This document shows positions 55,351-64,000 of a stretch of 64,000 nt of DNA, piece by piece (position 1 is the first letter of the stretch; each line of letters begins with the position of its first letter). Source of the stretch: Rivularia sp. T60_A2020_040 (GTDB lineage Bacteria; Cyanobacteriota; Cyanobacteriia; Cyanobacteriales; Nostocaceae); NCBI GenBank assembly GCA_015272215.1, contig JACYMD010000049.1, positions 25,793 through 89,792 on the forward strand, written 5' to 3'. The notes beneath the pieces are model-generated. The model saw only the letters and a program-made list of their open reading frames with translations. It made no database searches and was not told the DNA's origin. A program made the position numbers and the translations under genes.

Positions 55351-56331
55351 TTATTCCAACCATCGGGCTGCATCTTTGGCATGATAGGTTAAAATCAAGT
55401 CGGCACCAGCACGTTTAAAGCTGGTTAAAGTTTCAATTACTACCCGTTCTTCGTCAATCCAGCCATTGAGGGCTGCGGCTTTAATCATCGAGTATTCGCC
55501 GGAAACATTGTAAGCCGCAACTGGTAGATTACAAGCTTGTTTGACCTGCCAAATTACATCCATATAGGACAAAGCAGGCTTAACCATTAACATATCAGCC
55601 CCTTCAGCAATGTCCAATTCTATTTCCTTGATGGCTTCGCGGGAATTTCCGAAGTCCATTTGATAAGTTCTTCTGTCGCCAAATTGCGGTGATGAATTGG
55701 CTGCATCGCGAAATGGTCCATAGTAGGAAGAAGCATATTTGGCAGCGTAAGACATAATTGGTGTATCTTGAAAGCCTGCTTCATCCAAGCCTATCCTAAT
55801 AGCCTGGACAAAACCGTCCATCATTCCGGAAGGAGCAATAATATCGGCACCGGCTTGAGCTTGGGATACAGCTGTTTTTTTGAGCAATTCTAAAGTCGGG
55901 TCATTCAAAACTCTACCGCTCAAATCGCCTACTTGTAAATAACCGCAATGACCGTGACTGGTATACTCACACAAGCAAGTATCAGCAATCACGATCAAAT
56001 CTGGAACCGCTTCCTTGATGGCAGTAGCAGCTTTTTGAACGATACCGCAATCATGCCAAGCACCAGTAGCTTCCATATCTTTATCTTCAGGAATTCCAAA
56101 TAAAATCACAGCGGGAATTCCTAACCCATAAACTTCCTTGGCTTCTTCAACAATTTTGTCAACAGAAAGTTGAAAAACTCCCGGCATCGATTTGACTTCT
56201 TTGGCTATACCTTCACCTGGTACAGCAAACAAGGGATAAATTAAATCGCTTGTATTTAATACGGTTTCGCGTACCATACGGCGCAATTGAGGATGGGTAC
56301 GCAGACGACGGGGACGATGGGTAGGAAACAT
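55351..56331 (-). CDS. hemB: Porphobilinogen synthase (delta-aminolevulinate dehydratase)
   Basis: HemB condenses two 5-aminolevulinate molecules to porphobilinogen on the way to chlorophyll, heme, bilins and B12. The 326 residues show [19 protein letters not shown], zinc-type cysteines in [16 protein letters not shown], the first Schiff-base Lys in [18 protein letters not shown] and the second in [13 protein letters not shown]. The ATG at 56331 is chosen as the family start; 13 further residues to 56370 have no support. Confidence 0.97.
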   Translation of the reverse strand: MFPTHRPRRLRTHPQLRRMVRETVLNTSDLIYPLFAVPGEGIAKEVKSMPGVFQLSVDKIVEEAKEVYGLGIPAVILFGIPEDKDMEATGAWHDCGIVQKAATAIKEAVPDLIVIADTCLCEYTSHGHCGYLQVGDLSGRVLNDPTLELLKKTAVSQAQAGADIIAPSGMMDGFVQAIRIGLDEAGFQDTPIMSYAAKYASSYYGPFRDAANSSPQFGDRRTYQMDFGNSREAIKEIELDIAEGADMLMVKPALSYMDVIWQVKQACNLPVAAYNVSGEYSMIKAAALNGWIDEERVVIETLTSFKRAGADLILTYHAKDAARWLE

Positions 56332-57004
56332 AAATTTTATCAGCACTAAGGAAAATTTTTGTGGACGCAATTGAAAGCGTCACAAACTGAGAACAAAATT
56401 ATACTTATCAAGGGCAAACTACAAACAGCGCTTAACTGTCAAATGCCCTACTCTCTCTCGAAGATGTGGGGCAATTTTGTATTTTACAGCTAGATGTATA
56501 TATATCTCAAAAAAGGTGACAAAATCTATTTTGGAAATATTATTTAAAGATTAATTTTTACAATGGAAATTAACCATTTTGTAAATAGATTGTAACAACT
56601 TGTAATTTTGGATTCAAATAGTTCAAATAAAATTTGTGTAAACTCACGTCTGAATCAGCAGATATAGAAACCGGGTTTCTGATGACAAACTACGCTCAAA
56701 AACTGAATCTTTCCGAAAAAACCCGGTTTCTTTTGGCTTGTTGGGAATGGTAAAACTTAATAATAATTAACTTGTTGATCTTTGCTCGCAGCCGGCTTTG
56801 ATGAGTGAGGTGAATCTATCTTTGAAAAACAGAATAAAAAAATAAATATTTTTGAGGAAATAATTAACAAGTGAGGTAGTAAGTAAAGTTAGCTAGTTAG
56901 ACGCAGGAAGTGTGAGGGATGCAAGTGACGAACTTGTATTGTGACTTTTTTACCTAATTAAAAAATTAGGTTGATTTGTGTGTGTTAATACTCAGACAGT
57001 GTGA
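56332..57004. other. Intergenic region with dispersed inverted repeat
   Basis: AGAAACCGGGTTT (56666-56678) and AAACCCGGTTTCT (56719-56731) form a 13-bp perfect inverted repeat with a 40-nt spacer, a dispersed family resembling that at 3366. No gene is visible. Confidence 0.6.
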
Positions 57005-57346
57005 CTAAAAGACTCTAAATATGAAAGGATAGCGAAAAGGTTGATCTGAGTCTCCTAAAACGTGAAAAAGCGCCCAAATTGTCAGTCCCCAATGGATGAG
57101 AACCCATATACCGAATAGAAATCCGAGCAAACCGAAAGTAACGGTAGTTACTAGTCCGATAATTACTCCATACAGCCAAACATTCAAGTGGAAATTGATG
57201 GCTTCTTTGGCATTGCTTTTCACAACTGGATCTTCAGTGGTAAAAAGTATAAAAATGGGAACGGCAATAGAAATTAGTATAGAACTAAAAAAAATTGCTC
57301 CGTGAGATATTGCTGATAAAAGCTTTCGCTTATCGATATCGTACAT
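57005..57346 (-). CDS. DUF4870-domain membrane protein
   Basis: The 113 residues match the DUF4870 family (a Tic20-like membrane fold): LLSAISHGAIFFSSILISIAVPIFIL, the conserved polar stretch DPVVKSNAKEAINFHLNVWLY, then two further membrane helices. Function is unknown. The ATG at 57346 has GGGAGAC as ribosome-binding site. It is divergent from prfC. Confidence 0.9.
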   Translation of the reverse strand: MYDIDKRKLLSAISHGAIFFSSILISIAVPIFILFTTEDPVVKSNAKEAINFHLNVWLYGVIIGLVTTVTFGLLGFLFGIWVLIHWGLTIWALFHVLGDSDQPFRYPFIFRVF

Positions 57347-57480
57347 TTTTGTCTCCCTGACATTAAGCTTTTGAATTATATAACGAACCAATCACCTTGA
57401 TAGTTGTCTTAAGATTAAAAGAATCGCGCTTAACTACAAAAACCTAACTTTTAGATAGAATACAATCAAACGAATAACTT

Positions 57481-59103
57481 ATGTCAACTGAACTTGAGAC
57501 AGAAATTTACGAAGAAGTTGAACGCCGTCGCAATTTTGCGATTATTTCTCACCCTGATGCCGGTAAAACCACGCTGACTGAAAAATTACTATTGTACGGA
57601 GGTGCAATTCATGAAGCTGGTTCGGTAAAAGCTCGTCGAGCGCAGCGTAAAGCGACTTCTGACTGGATGGCAATGGAACAACAACGGGGTATTTCCATTA
57701 CCTCAACAGTGTTGCAATTCGAGTATGAAAATTGCCAGATAAATTTATTAGATACTCCTGGACACCAAGATTTTAGTGAAGATACTTATCGGACTCTGAG
57801 TGCTGCTGATAATGCAGTCATGTTGATTGACGTAGCAAAAGGTTTGGAACCCCAGACGCGGAAATTATTTGAAGTTTGCAAAATGCGGGGTATTCCAATT
57901 TTCACATTTGTGAATAAACTTGACCGTCCCGGAAGAGAACCATTAGAACTTTTAGATGAAATTGAGCAAGAATTAAACTTACAGACTTATGCGGTAAACT
58001 GGCCGATTGGCATGGGAGACCGATTTAAAGGTGTACTTGATCGTCAACAGCAAAAAATCCACTTGTTTGAAAGAAGCGCTCACGGTAGTAAAGAAGCTGC
58101 AAATACGATCATTGATTTAGGGGATGCCAAAATTGAAGAACTTTTAGAACAAGACTTGTATTATCAACTCAAAAGCGATTTGGAATTGTTGGATGGAGTT
58201 GGACCTGAATTAGATATAGATTTAGTACATCAAGGTAAAATGACCCCGGTATTTTTCGGGTCGGCGATGACTAATTTTGGTGTAGAATTGTTCCTCAATA
58301 ATTTTCTGCAATACGCTCTCAAACCAGGTTCTCATGAAAGCAGTCTGGGTGAAGTGCCTCCCACTTATCCAGATTTTTCCGGTTTTGTGTTCAAGCTGCA
58401 AGCAAATATGGACCCCAAACATCGCGATCGCGTCGCATTTATCCGTGTATGTACGGGTCGCTTTGAAAAAGATATGACAGTCAGTCACGCTCGGACTGGT
58501 AAAACGGTACGTTTATCTCGTCCGCAAAAATTGTTTGCTCAAGAACGAGAATCGATTGATGAAGCTTATCCAGGGGATGTGATTGGTTTAAATAATCCTG
58601 GTGTTTTTGCAATTGGCGATACAATTTACACTGGTAAAAAAATAGAATATGAAGGTATTCCCTATTTTTCACCTGAGTTGTTTGCGATTCTCAGAAATCC
58701 CAATCCTTCAAAATTCAAACAATTTCAAAAAGGTATCACGGAATTGCGGGAAGAAGGAGCGGTACAAATTATGTACTCTGCAGATGAATCCAAACGCGAT
58801 CCAATTTTGGCAGCAGTCGGTCAGCTACAGTTTGAAGTGGTACAGTACCGTTTGGAAAACGAGTATGGTGTAGAAACCCTTTTAGAGCCTTTGCCTTACA
58901 GCGTTGCTCGTTGGGTAGAAGGAGGTTGGGAAGCCTTGGAAAAAGTGGGACGTTTATTCAACACCACCACGATGAAAGATAGTATGGGAAGACCAGTATT
59001 ACTATTCCGTAATGAATGGAACACCACTCAATTACAACAAGATCATCCGGAATTGAAATTAACTTCTATAGCACCCGTATCTGGACAAACATCAACTTCT
59101 TAA
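57481..59103 (+). CDS. prfC: Peptide chain release factor 3
   Basis: RF3 is a GTPase that recycles RF1 and RF2 from the ribosome. The 540 residues show the G1 motif [16 protein letters not shown]2/G3 region ([31 protein letters not shown]), G4 FVNKLDR and the C-terminal RF3 domain with [17 protein letters not shown]. Length is standard. It works in the same process as prmC at 45930. Confidence 0.97.
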   Translation: MSTELETEIYEEVERRRNFAIISHPDAGKTTLTEKLLLYGGAIHEAGSVKARRAQRKATSDWMAMEQQRGISITSTVLQFEYENCQINLLDTPGHQDFSEDTYRTLSAADNAVMLIDVAKGLEPQTRKLFEVCKMRGIPIFTFVNKLDRPGREPLELLDEIEQELNLQTYAVNWPIGMGDRFKGVLDRQQQKIHLFERSAHGSKEAANTIIDLGDAKIEELLEQDLYYQLKSDLELLDGVGPELDIDLVHQGKMTPVFFGSAMTNFGVELFLNNFLQYALKPGSHESSLGEVPPTYPDFSGFVFKLQANMDPKHRDRVAFIRVCTGRFEKDMTVSHARTGKTVRLSRPQKLFAQERESIDEAYPGDVIGLNNPGVFAIGDTIYTGKKIEYEGIPYFSPELFAILRNPNPSKFKQFQKGITELREEGAVQIMYSADESKRDPILAAVGQLQFEVVQYRLENEYGVETLLEPLPYSVARWVEGGWEALEKVGRLFNTTTMKDSMGRPVLLFRNEWNTTQLQQDHPELKLTSIAPVSGQTSTS

Positions 59104-59533
59104 TTCTAATTGACCGGGGAACGCCGGTCACTTTTTCACCATTAGGGAGGGAATTGGGAATTGGGAATTGGTAATGGGTAATGGGGAATTGGGAATAGGG
59201 AAATTTTATATAATTTAGGAGTGATTATATACGTAACTTTGCTTAATTACTTATCATTGGTAAGGTTTTGAAGATAATTAAGAGCTTTTAATTTGTATAT
59301 TCAAATTTTATTAAAGTATTGTATTGCGGGCATCCTGCCCGCTAGAAAAATACAAATTAAATGCGCGACAACTTATCTGTAGCATCTGGAAAATTTTGCT
59401 CAAAACCCGACTTCAATCTAAAAATGTAATTTTTTTAATCTTGTTTAATTTTTTTTAATCTTGTTTAATTTTTTTTAATCTTGTTTAATCTTGTTTAATT
59501 TTTAAATGTGCTTAATGAGAGAATAGAGTATTT
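59104..59533. other. Intergenic DNA with several tandem repeats
   Basis: It holds a GGGAATT heptamer-like array (about 59150-59212), an AAAACCCGACTTC word and the 20-bp repeats listed next. No gene is visible. Confidence 0.6.
59428..59502. repeat. 20-bp tandem repeats upstream of the M48-like gene
   Basis: The unit AATTTTTTTTAATCTTGTTT is repeated three times (TTGTTT at 59441, 59461 and 59481), then the last half-unit once more (59491). It ends 31 bp before the ATG, so it lies in the leader or core promoter of that gene. Confidence 0.9.
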
Positions 59534-61759
59534 ATGTCTTCACATTCCAAATCATCTTTAGAGGCTGGCTTAGCTGCCCTTAAACAAGAAGATTACCGTA
59601 CAGCAAAAATCATTTTAGAAGACGTTGCCGCTAGAGATAGTGATATTCATCGCAGCTTACAAGCCCAAGTTGCTTTAGTTGTAGCTTATTCTAAAGACGG
59701 CGAAATTCAAATGGCGATAGCGGTGTGTGAATCTCTCACTCAAAGCAATAATTCCCAAATTAAAGAATGGGCAGAAAAGTCTTTAAAAAAACTGAGAAAA
59801 AAATATCCCCAACAGCAACTCTACTCGACGGGATTTGTTGCTTTTGAATCCTCCGAAGCAGAATTAGATCGAGTTGAACAAGTAGAAGAATTGATATCAT
59901 GTTCTACTCCTCCACCTCCACCTCCATCATTTTCAAGTTCACAAGCAATCAAAGAACTTCCCGTAGAAACCCAAACAGAAGCTGAGAGCGATCAAAAAAT
60001 AGCCGTCGAGCAAGTAGCCCATAAGGAACCAAATATCCATTGGCGTTTGGGAAAAAGAGCAAAAGTATGGCAACCACTACCAAAAATAAATTTTCTTCCC
60101 TTGCGATTGTTGGGGATTGGAACTTTTATTGCGTTGTTTTGGGTGGCACGAGGGCTGATACAGCTAGCAATGAAGTTCATCAACGATATTTTAGTTGCGC
60201 TGCCATTTTTAGAACCCTTACAGTTTTTATATAAAAATCCGACCTTGTTTTTGTTGGGTATATTTACGATATTAACCGCTGTTTCACCGTGGTTAATCGA
60301 TTGGCTGCTCTGTAGATTTTACGCAAAAAAACCTTTATCAAGAGAAACTTTAAATACTTATTCTCGTGAATCAGTGCGAGTACTGCAACGCTACTGTCAA
60401 CCAAGAGGCTGGAAGTTGCCACAACTAGGAATTTTACCGATAGTCGCACCAATCGCATTTACTTTCGGTCATTTACCTCGTACCGCTCGCATTGTAGTCA
60501 GTCAGGGACTTTTAGAACAATTAGCAGATGATGAAATAGCCGCGATCGTCGCTTGTCAATTGGGGCAAATTGCTCGTATAGATTGTGCTGTCATGCCTGT
60601 AATGCTATTAGTGACAATTCCGGTTTATCAACTATATCAATGGATTTGTCAACAAGCCGATAATATATCCAATCGCATCGGACGCACAATTATCGGAATT
60701 ATTGGTAATGGTGTTTATGGAATTTGGCTGTTACTTACGGGAACTGGTTTGTGGTTATCTCAAAAAAGAATTTACCAAAACGATCGAATTGGTGCGGAAG
60801 TCACTGGAAACCCCAACGGATTGATTCGCGCTTTGCTCAAAAGTGCGATTGGTATTGCTAACAATATTGCCAATTCAGAACAAACACCTTGGCAATTAGA
60901 AACTTTAAATCTGTTAATACCAGTTGGTTACAAACAAAGTTTATCTTTGGGTAGTATTGCTGCAAATACCACCTTTGAGTCGTTGTTAATGTGGGATTGT
61001 CTTAATCCCTACCGCCAATGGTTTTTAATTAATAACAGCCATCCTTTGATGGGGGAACGATTGCGAGAACTATGTAAAATCGCTGAGTACTGGCACGTTG
61101 AACCTGAACTCTACTTGGAAAGTCAGCAGTCTTTAAAATTGAAGCCTGAGTCATTTCTATTACAAATCTCTCCTTTTTTAGGCATTTTATTTGGTGCAGC
61201 TTCAGCCTTGCTTTTTCGGTTGGCTTGGTACGCAGCATTTGCAGTGCATTTAATTAACCTCAAGTGGATATACGACGACTGGAAATTCGTTACAGGTTTT
61301 ATGCTAATCGGCTTTAGTCTGGGTAGTCTAATTAGAATAAATTCCTTGTTTGTTGATATTAAACCTGAAAATGTCCAAACCTCTGAGTCTTTGCCAGAAT
61401 TATTTACAAATCCAGCTACCTTACCCATAGACAGTACCGCAGTGGAGTTTTCCGGAAAATTATTAGGTCGTCGCGGTAGTCGCAACTATTTAGGACAAGA
61501 TTTAATTCTCCAAGTAGGTTTGAATTTGGTGAAATTACATCATGTTTCTTGGTTGGGACAATCTCTCAACGCCCAAGACTTTATCGGTAGAAGAGTTTGT
61601 GTCACTGGCTGGTTACGACGAGGTGCAACACCTTGGTTGGATATTCAAACTTTAAAAACCCAAAGTGGCAAAATGGTCAATAGTCCTCATCCTATTTGGT
61701 CTACTATTTTGACGGTAGCTACTTTCGCTTGGGGTGCTTACATTATTTTGACCAGCTAA
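59534..61759 (+). CDS. M48-peptidase-like membrane protein lacking zinc ligands
   Basis: The 741 residues start with a TPR-like helical part (about 1-100), a proline-rich linker (PPPPPPSFSS), then several membrane helices (about 195-265) and an M48-like domain (about 280-530). Active M48 enzymes have HExxH and a downstream Glu. Here the site reads IVACQLGQIARID: Cys341, Gln342, Gln345, and the later Glu is Gln415 (RIYQNDRIGAE). So both His, the catalytic Glu and the third ligand are gone. The C-terminal ~100 residues (GRRGSRNYLGQDLILQVGLN..., GRRVCVTGWLRRG) look like an OB-type domain. A non-enzymatic scaffold role is inferred. Confidence 0.85.
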   Translation: MSSHSKSSLEAGLAALKQEDYRTAKIILEDVAARDSDIHRSLQAQVALVVAYSKDGEIQMAIAVCESLTQSNNSQIKEWAEKSLKKLRKKYPQQQLYSTGFVAFESSEAELDRVEQVEELISCSTPPPPPPSFSSSQAIKELPVETQTEAESDQKIAVEQVAHKEPNIHWRLGKRAKVWQPLPKINFLPLRLLGIGTFIALFWVARGLIQLAMKFINDILVALPFLEPLQFLYKNPTLFLLGIFTILTAVSPWLIDWLLCRFYAKKPLSRETLNTYSRESVRVLQRYCQPRGWKLPQLGILPIVAPIAFTFGHLPRTARIVVSQGLLEQLADDEIAAIVACQLGQIARIDCAVMPVMLLVTIPVYQLYQWICQQADNISNRIGRTIIGIIGNGVYGIWLLLTGTGLWLSQKRIYQNDRIGAEVTGNPNGLIRALLKSAIGIANNIANSEQTPWQLETLNLLIPVGYKQSLSLGSIAANTTFESLLMWDCLNPYRQWFLINNSHPLMGERLRELCKIAEYWHVEPELYLESQQSLKLKPESFLLQISPFLGILFGAASALLFRLAWYAAFAVHLINLKWIYDDWKFVTGFMLIGFSLGSLIRINSLFVDIKPENVQTSESLPELFTNPATLPIDSTAVEFSGKLLGRRGSRNYLGQDLILQVGLNLVKLHHVSWLGQSLNAQDFIGRRVCVTGWLRRGATPWLDIQTLKTQSGKMVNSPHPIWSTILTVATFAWGAYIILTS

Positions 61760-61947
61760 TTTATTAGTCCTTCTGAATCAGTGGAAATCTTTTTGTAAAT
61801 AAAAGTTGCGAAATCTCAAATCAAATGTTACATTTATTAACAATAACCAATGCAACCCAGAACCATTACAAAGCTTTAAGCTGAATTGATGTAAAAGGCT
61901 GCTTGCGCTATTATTTTCCCCTTTTGTCGTTCCAACACAGCAGGAAA

Positions 61948-61972
61948 TAAACCAGCCGCTGGCTGGTTTTTG
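61948..61972 (+). terminator. Hairpin AACCAGCC GCT GGCTGGTT with T-run
   Basis: An 8- to 9-bp GC-rich stem with a 3-nt loop is followed by TTTTTG on the plus strand. It lies 190 bp after the M48-like gene. It may end that transcript or a small RNA encoded in the gap. Confidence 0.8.
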
Positions 61973-62369
61973 TTTCTTAAAAGGGGTTTGCTTCACTAAA
62001 AAATGTATTGTATGCTACTATGCATTAAATACTAGGCTAATTTGTGTGTGCTAAACTAGCTGCGTTTAGAATACCGTGATATTGTAGGAAATGGTGTTTA
62101 AATCTTCATAATAAAAGAGCATTGAAAAAGTTTTGTTTTGCCAGAAGTAGAATGCAGAATTTATAATTTTTGGGATTAAAGTGTTTGCGCTTTTGAGCGT
62201 GAGCTTTTAGCCTAAAAAATTAGCTTGGGAAAGATTGTATTGTAAAGATTGACAGTTTGCAGTAAAAAGATAGTCTGCGACAGTGTTATTAAATAACATA
62301 TGTCTGTCATCTTTAAAACCAAGTTTTTTAAACCGCTCATCTTCATCTAAATACATTGGAGGTTATTTC
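61973..62369. promoter_or_regulatory. Leader region of the RNA-binding protein gene
   Basis: No ORF is visible. The last bases hold a strong ribosome-binding site (TTGGAGG, 62358-62364). Cold-regulated rbp genes of cyanobacteria often have long leaders, but I cannot point to a specific cold-box here. Confidence 0.45.
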
Positions 62370-62879
62370 ATGTCCATTCGTCTATACATAGGCAACTTAC
62401 CTAAAGAAGAAATCGACAAATCAGAATTGCAAGGAGTTTTTGCTGAAGAAGGTAGCAGTATTACTACTAAACTAATCAAAGATCGCAAGACTGGCAAGTG
62501 TCGCGGCTTCGGTTTTATGACTGTGAATAACGACGAGCAAGCCGACCAAATTATTGAAAAATATAACGGTCTAATGTTCAAAGATTCTCCGATTAAGTTG
62601 GAGAAAGCCTTACCTCGCAGCAAGAGTAGTGAGGAAGGCGAAGAACAGCCACAAATTTCTAAGGCACCGACACCAACTCCTGTGACTAGTGGCTCTAGTA
62701 CCCCTAGAACTGGTGGTACTAGTAAAAAAGCTAAAAAATCTCGTCGCGGCGGTGGTGGCTCTAGAGATACCAGTAGTGCAGGTGTTTCTTCTTCCGATGG
62801 TGGAGTCAATCCAGATCCTCGTTGGGCTGCGGAGTTAGAAAAGCTAAAACAAATGCTTGCCGCTCAGACTACCAACTAA
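62370..62879 (+). CDS. RRM-type RNA-binding protein
   Basis: The 169-residue protein has one RNA-recognition motif at the start: RNP2 is LYIGNL (residues 4-9) and RNP1 is CRGFGFMTV. After about residue 80 comes a low-complexity tail (APTPTPVTSGSSTPRTGG, KKAKKSRRGGGG, SRDTSS) and a final helix (DPRWAAELEKLKQML). Cyanobacterial Rbp proteins of this kind bind mRNA and several are cold-induced. The ATG at 62370 has GGAGG 7 nt upstream; the preceding in-frame stretch to 62283 is not coding-like. Confidence 0.9.
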   Translation: MSIRLYIGNLPKEEIDKSELQGVFAEEGSSITTKLIKDRKTGKCRGFGFMTVNNDEQADQIIEKYNGLMFKDSPIKLEKALPRSKSSEEGEEQPQISKAPTPTPVTSGSSTPRTGGTSKKAKKSRRGGGGSRDTSSAGVSSSDGGVNPDPRWAAELEKLKQMLAAQTTN

Positions 62880-62913
62880 GTAATTTACAGGCTATTCCCT
62901 GTGAATTGGGAAG

Positions 62914-62943
62914 CCTACACTCACGCCTGACGGAGAGTGTAGG
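62914..62943. repeat. Hairpin CCTACACTC...GAGTGTAGG
   Basis: A perfect 9-bp stem with a 12-nt loop lies 35 bp after the RNA-binding protein gene. There is no T-run. It may slow or end transcription. Confidence 0.6.
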
Positions 62944-62961
62944 TAGTTCACATTGTTAAGT

Positions 62962-63060
62962 TTATGCCAATTCTTGGTAAGTTTTTGCAGTGTATTCGTA
63001 GCTCTTGTACCATATAGAACCCCTAAAGGTATCTTTACCTTTTCCGGTATAATAATCCAA
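62962..63060 (-). pseudogene. Short coding-like fragment (32 codons)
   Basis: The minus strand encodes MDYYTGKGKDTFRGSIWY and then KSYEYTAKTYQELA before the stop. Composition looks coding, but the only start is TTG without ribosome-binding site, and the upstream direction runs into an IS-associated region at 63085-63240. It could be the 3' end of a gene cut by the insertion. I do not recognise it. Confidence 0.3.
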
Positions 63061-63192
63061 GATGGTGGTTATCAAATACAAATTTACTCCCAAGAAGTGC
63101 GATAGCGTAAGTCCTACGGACGACAGAGCCGGTACGCGCCTCTCGTGTCCCCTTGGGACGAGGGCGAGTAAGGCAAGCAGATCGCCCTACAC

Positions 63193-63229
63193 TAAGTTGT
63201 CGAAGGTGCTTCGCACCTTCGACAACTTA
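63193..63229. repeat. 17-bp perfect hairpin before the transposase fragment
   Basis: TAAGTTGTCGAAGGTGC (63193-63209) and its exact complement (63213-63229) are separated by only TTC. It lies 15 bp before the ATG of the IS5-type fragment, in a GC-rich segment (63090-63190) that differs from its AT-rich surroundings. Confidence 0.9.
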
Positions 63230-63244
63230 ACAAATTTTTATAGA

Positions 63245-63573
63245 ATGGGTTATTCAAGCAGTTTGACAGATAAAGAGTGGGAAATTATTGAACCCCTCTT
63301 GCCTAAAAAGAAAAGAACCAAACCTCCAACTTGGAGCAAGAGAGAAATCTTGGATGGGGTTCTATATCAACTCAAAAATGGTTGTAATTGGTGCGATTTG
63401 CCCTCTTATTTACCTCCTTAATCAACAGTATTTTGGCACTACAAACAGTGGCGAGCAGAAGGGATAATAGAAAATATCATAGATATCTTGCATGGGCAAG
63501 TGCGCCAACAGGTGAAAAAAAACCGAAGTGGATAACCTTAATTATCATTAGACATCTCCAAAAAATAATTTAA
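63245..63573 (+). pseudogene. Broken IS5-family transposase (DUF4096 part)
   Basis: The frame from ATG 63245 reads MGYSSSLTDKEWEIIEPLLP and continues to KNGCNWCDLPSYLPP, then meets TAA at 63419. The same frame goes on as STVFWHYKQWRAEG and IIENIIDILHGQVRQQVKKN to a second stop at 63535, so the first TAA replaces a Tyr codon. The next part (KKPKWITLIII) is in another frame, and the catalytic second half is missing. It is a remnant with a nonsense mutation, a frameshift and a truncation. Confidence 0.88.
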
Positions 63574-63596
63574 CTCTGGTAAAATAATATAAAAGG

Positions 63597-63974
63597 GTGT
63601 TTTATCAAAGTTTTATGAGCATATTAGATTATATTGAAATGAATCCGCAAGAAGCACAACGCTTACTTGGTTTCAAGTATGAGCAATTAAAACAGCTTTT
63701 AGAAAAAGTAATAGAGCTACATAACCATAAAGTTAAATTAGCTGAATTAAAAAAAGTAAGAATTATTCGAGGCGGAGGTGGTCGAAAACCAAAATTATCA
63801 CTATCTGAGCAGGTAATATTGACTTTAACATATTTAAGGCATTTACCAACTTTCCAACTTCTTGGTATCCAATTCGGAGTTAGCGAAAGTACTGCAAACG
63901 ATACATTCAATTATTGGTTTCAATTATTGAAAGAGTTGCTACCGCCCAGGGCAAACGCAAGAAAAATGACATGA
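63597..63974 (+). pseudogene. N-terminal part of a second IS5-like transposase (HTH_Tnp_4)
   Basis: The 125-residue frame (start possibly ATG 63615) contains a coiled helical start, RIIRGGGGRKPKLSLSEQVI and LTYLRHLPTFQLLGIQFGVSESTANDTFNYW (first 20 typical of HTH_Tnp_4). After LLKELLPP it turns into RANARKMT and stops, without the DDE domain. The window ends 26 bp later, so the rest may lie outside in another frame, but the abrupt change suggests truncation. Confidence 0.75.
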
Positions 63975-64000
63975 TAATATGCTATTGAAATGTAGTTATC

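Noticed and set aside
63062..63244. Longer N-terminus of the IS5-type transposase
   Set aside because: The in-frame region crosses the GC-rich block and the perfect hairpin; family members start at MGYSSSLTDKEW.

Overview
The window is chromosomal DNA of a filamentous, heterocyst-forming cyanobacterium (order Nostocales). The evidence is photosystem I genes (psaF, psaJ, psaL), the heterocyst regulators HetZ and PatU, two tandem AMIN-type AmiC amidases, a Tic22 homologue, many HIP1 octamers (GCGATCGC), heptameric intergenic tandem repeats, and AT-rich intergenic DNA. From memory, the gene order from mreDCB/ssb (16.4 kb) to tic22/prmC (46.8 kb) follows the Anabaena PCC 7120 block around all0085 to alr0115. 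A genome alignment should confirm this.

Layout. 0.7-8.5 kb: an SLH/GHL10 glycoside-hydrolase-like protein, small hypothetical proteins, argC, ribBA, a small membrane protein, a gene remnant and a Phd-like protein. 8.6-14.9 kb: metH, then a DUF559 nuclease gene flanked by inverted palindromic repeats, an alpha/beta hydrolase and small genes. 15-21.4 kb: ribD, the mreBCD operon on the minus strand (MreD carries an unusual repeat-built N-terminus), a tailless SSB, SIMPL and EVE proteins. 22-31 kb: cell-wall block amiC1-amiC2-murI, a previously uncounted 52-residue membrane ORF, and solanesyl diphosphate synthase. 31-36.4 kb: hetZ-patU (8-bp overlap) and a large TgpA-like membrane protein whose transglutaminase Cys and His are replaced. 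36.8-41 kb: remA-like, gmk, psaFJL and tsaD. 41-49.2 kb: a MITE with perfect inverted ends and target duplication, hydrolase, ACT-like protein, GNAT, tRNA-Pro(UGG), tic22, prmC, tsaC, a degenerate histidine-kinase-like protein and a second GNAT. 49.4-53.5 kb: secDF and pdhB. 53.7-57.4 kb: a PIN-domain pair whose second gene runs into a GC-rich attC-like element, an HTH regulator with an AT-hook-like motif, hemB and a DUF4870 protein. 57.5-64 kb: prfC, an M48-like protein lacking every zinc ligand, an RRM RNA-binding protein and two broken insertion sequences.

Functionally most of the window is core metabolism and cell-envelope biology: riboflavin (ribBA, ribD), arginine, methionine, tetrapyrrole (hemB), isoprenoid (sds), t6A tRNA modification (tsaC, tsaD), translation termination (prmC, prfC), protein export (secDF) and photosystem I. 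The part most tied to multicellularity is the shape and peptidoglycan genes (mreBCD, amiC1/2, murI) lying next to the heterocyst regulators hetZ-patU. Three proteins look like pseudoenzymes (transglutaminase-like, M48-like, histidine-kinase-like). I saw no CRISPR array, rRNA operon or prophage. Accessory DNA is limited to short repeats, a MITE and a relative, a nuclease cassette, the PIN pair and IS remnants at the right edge.
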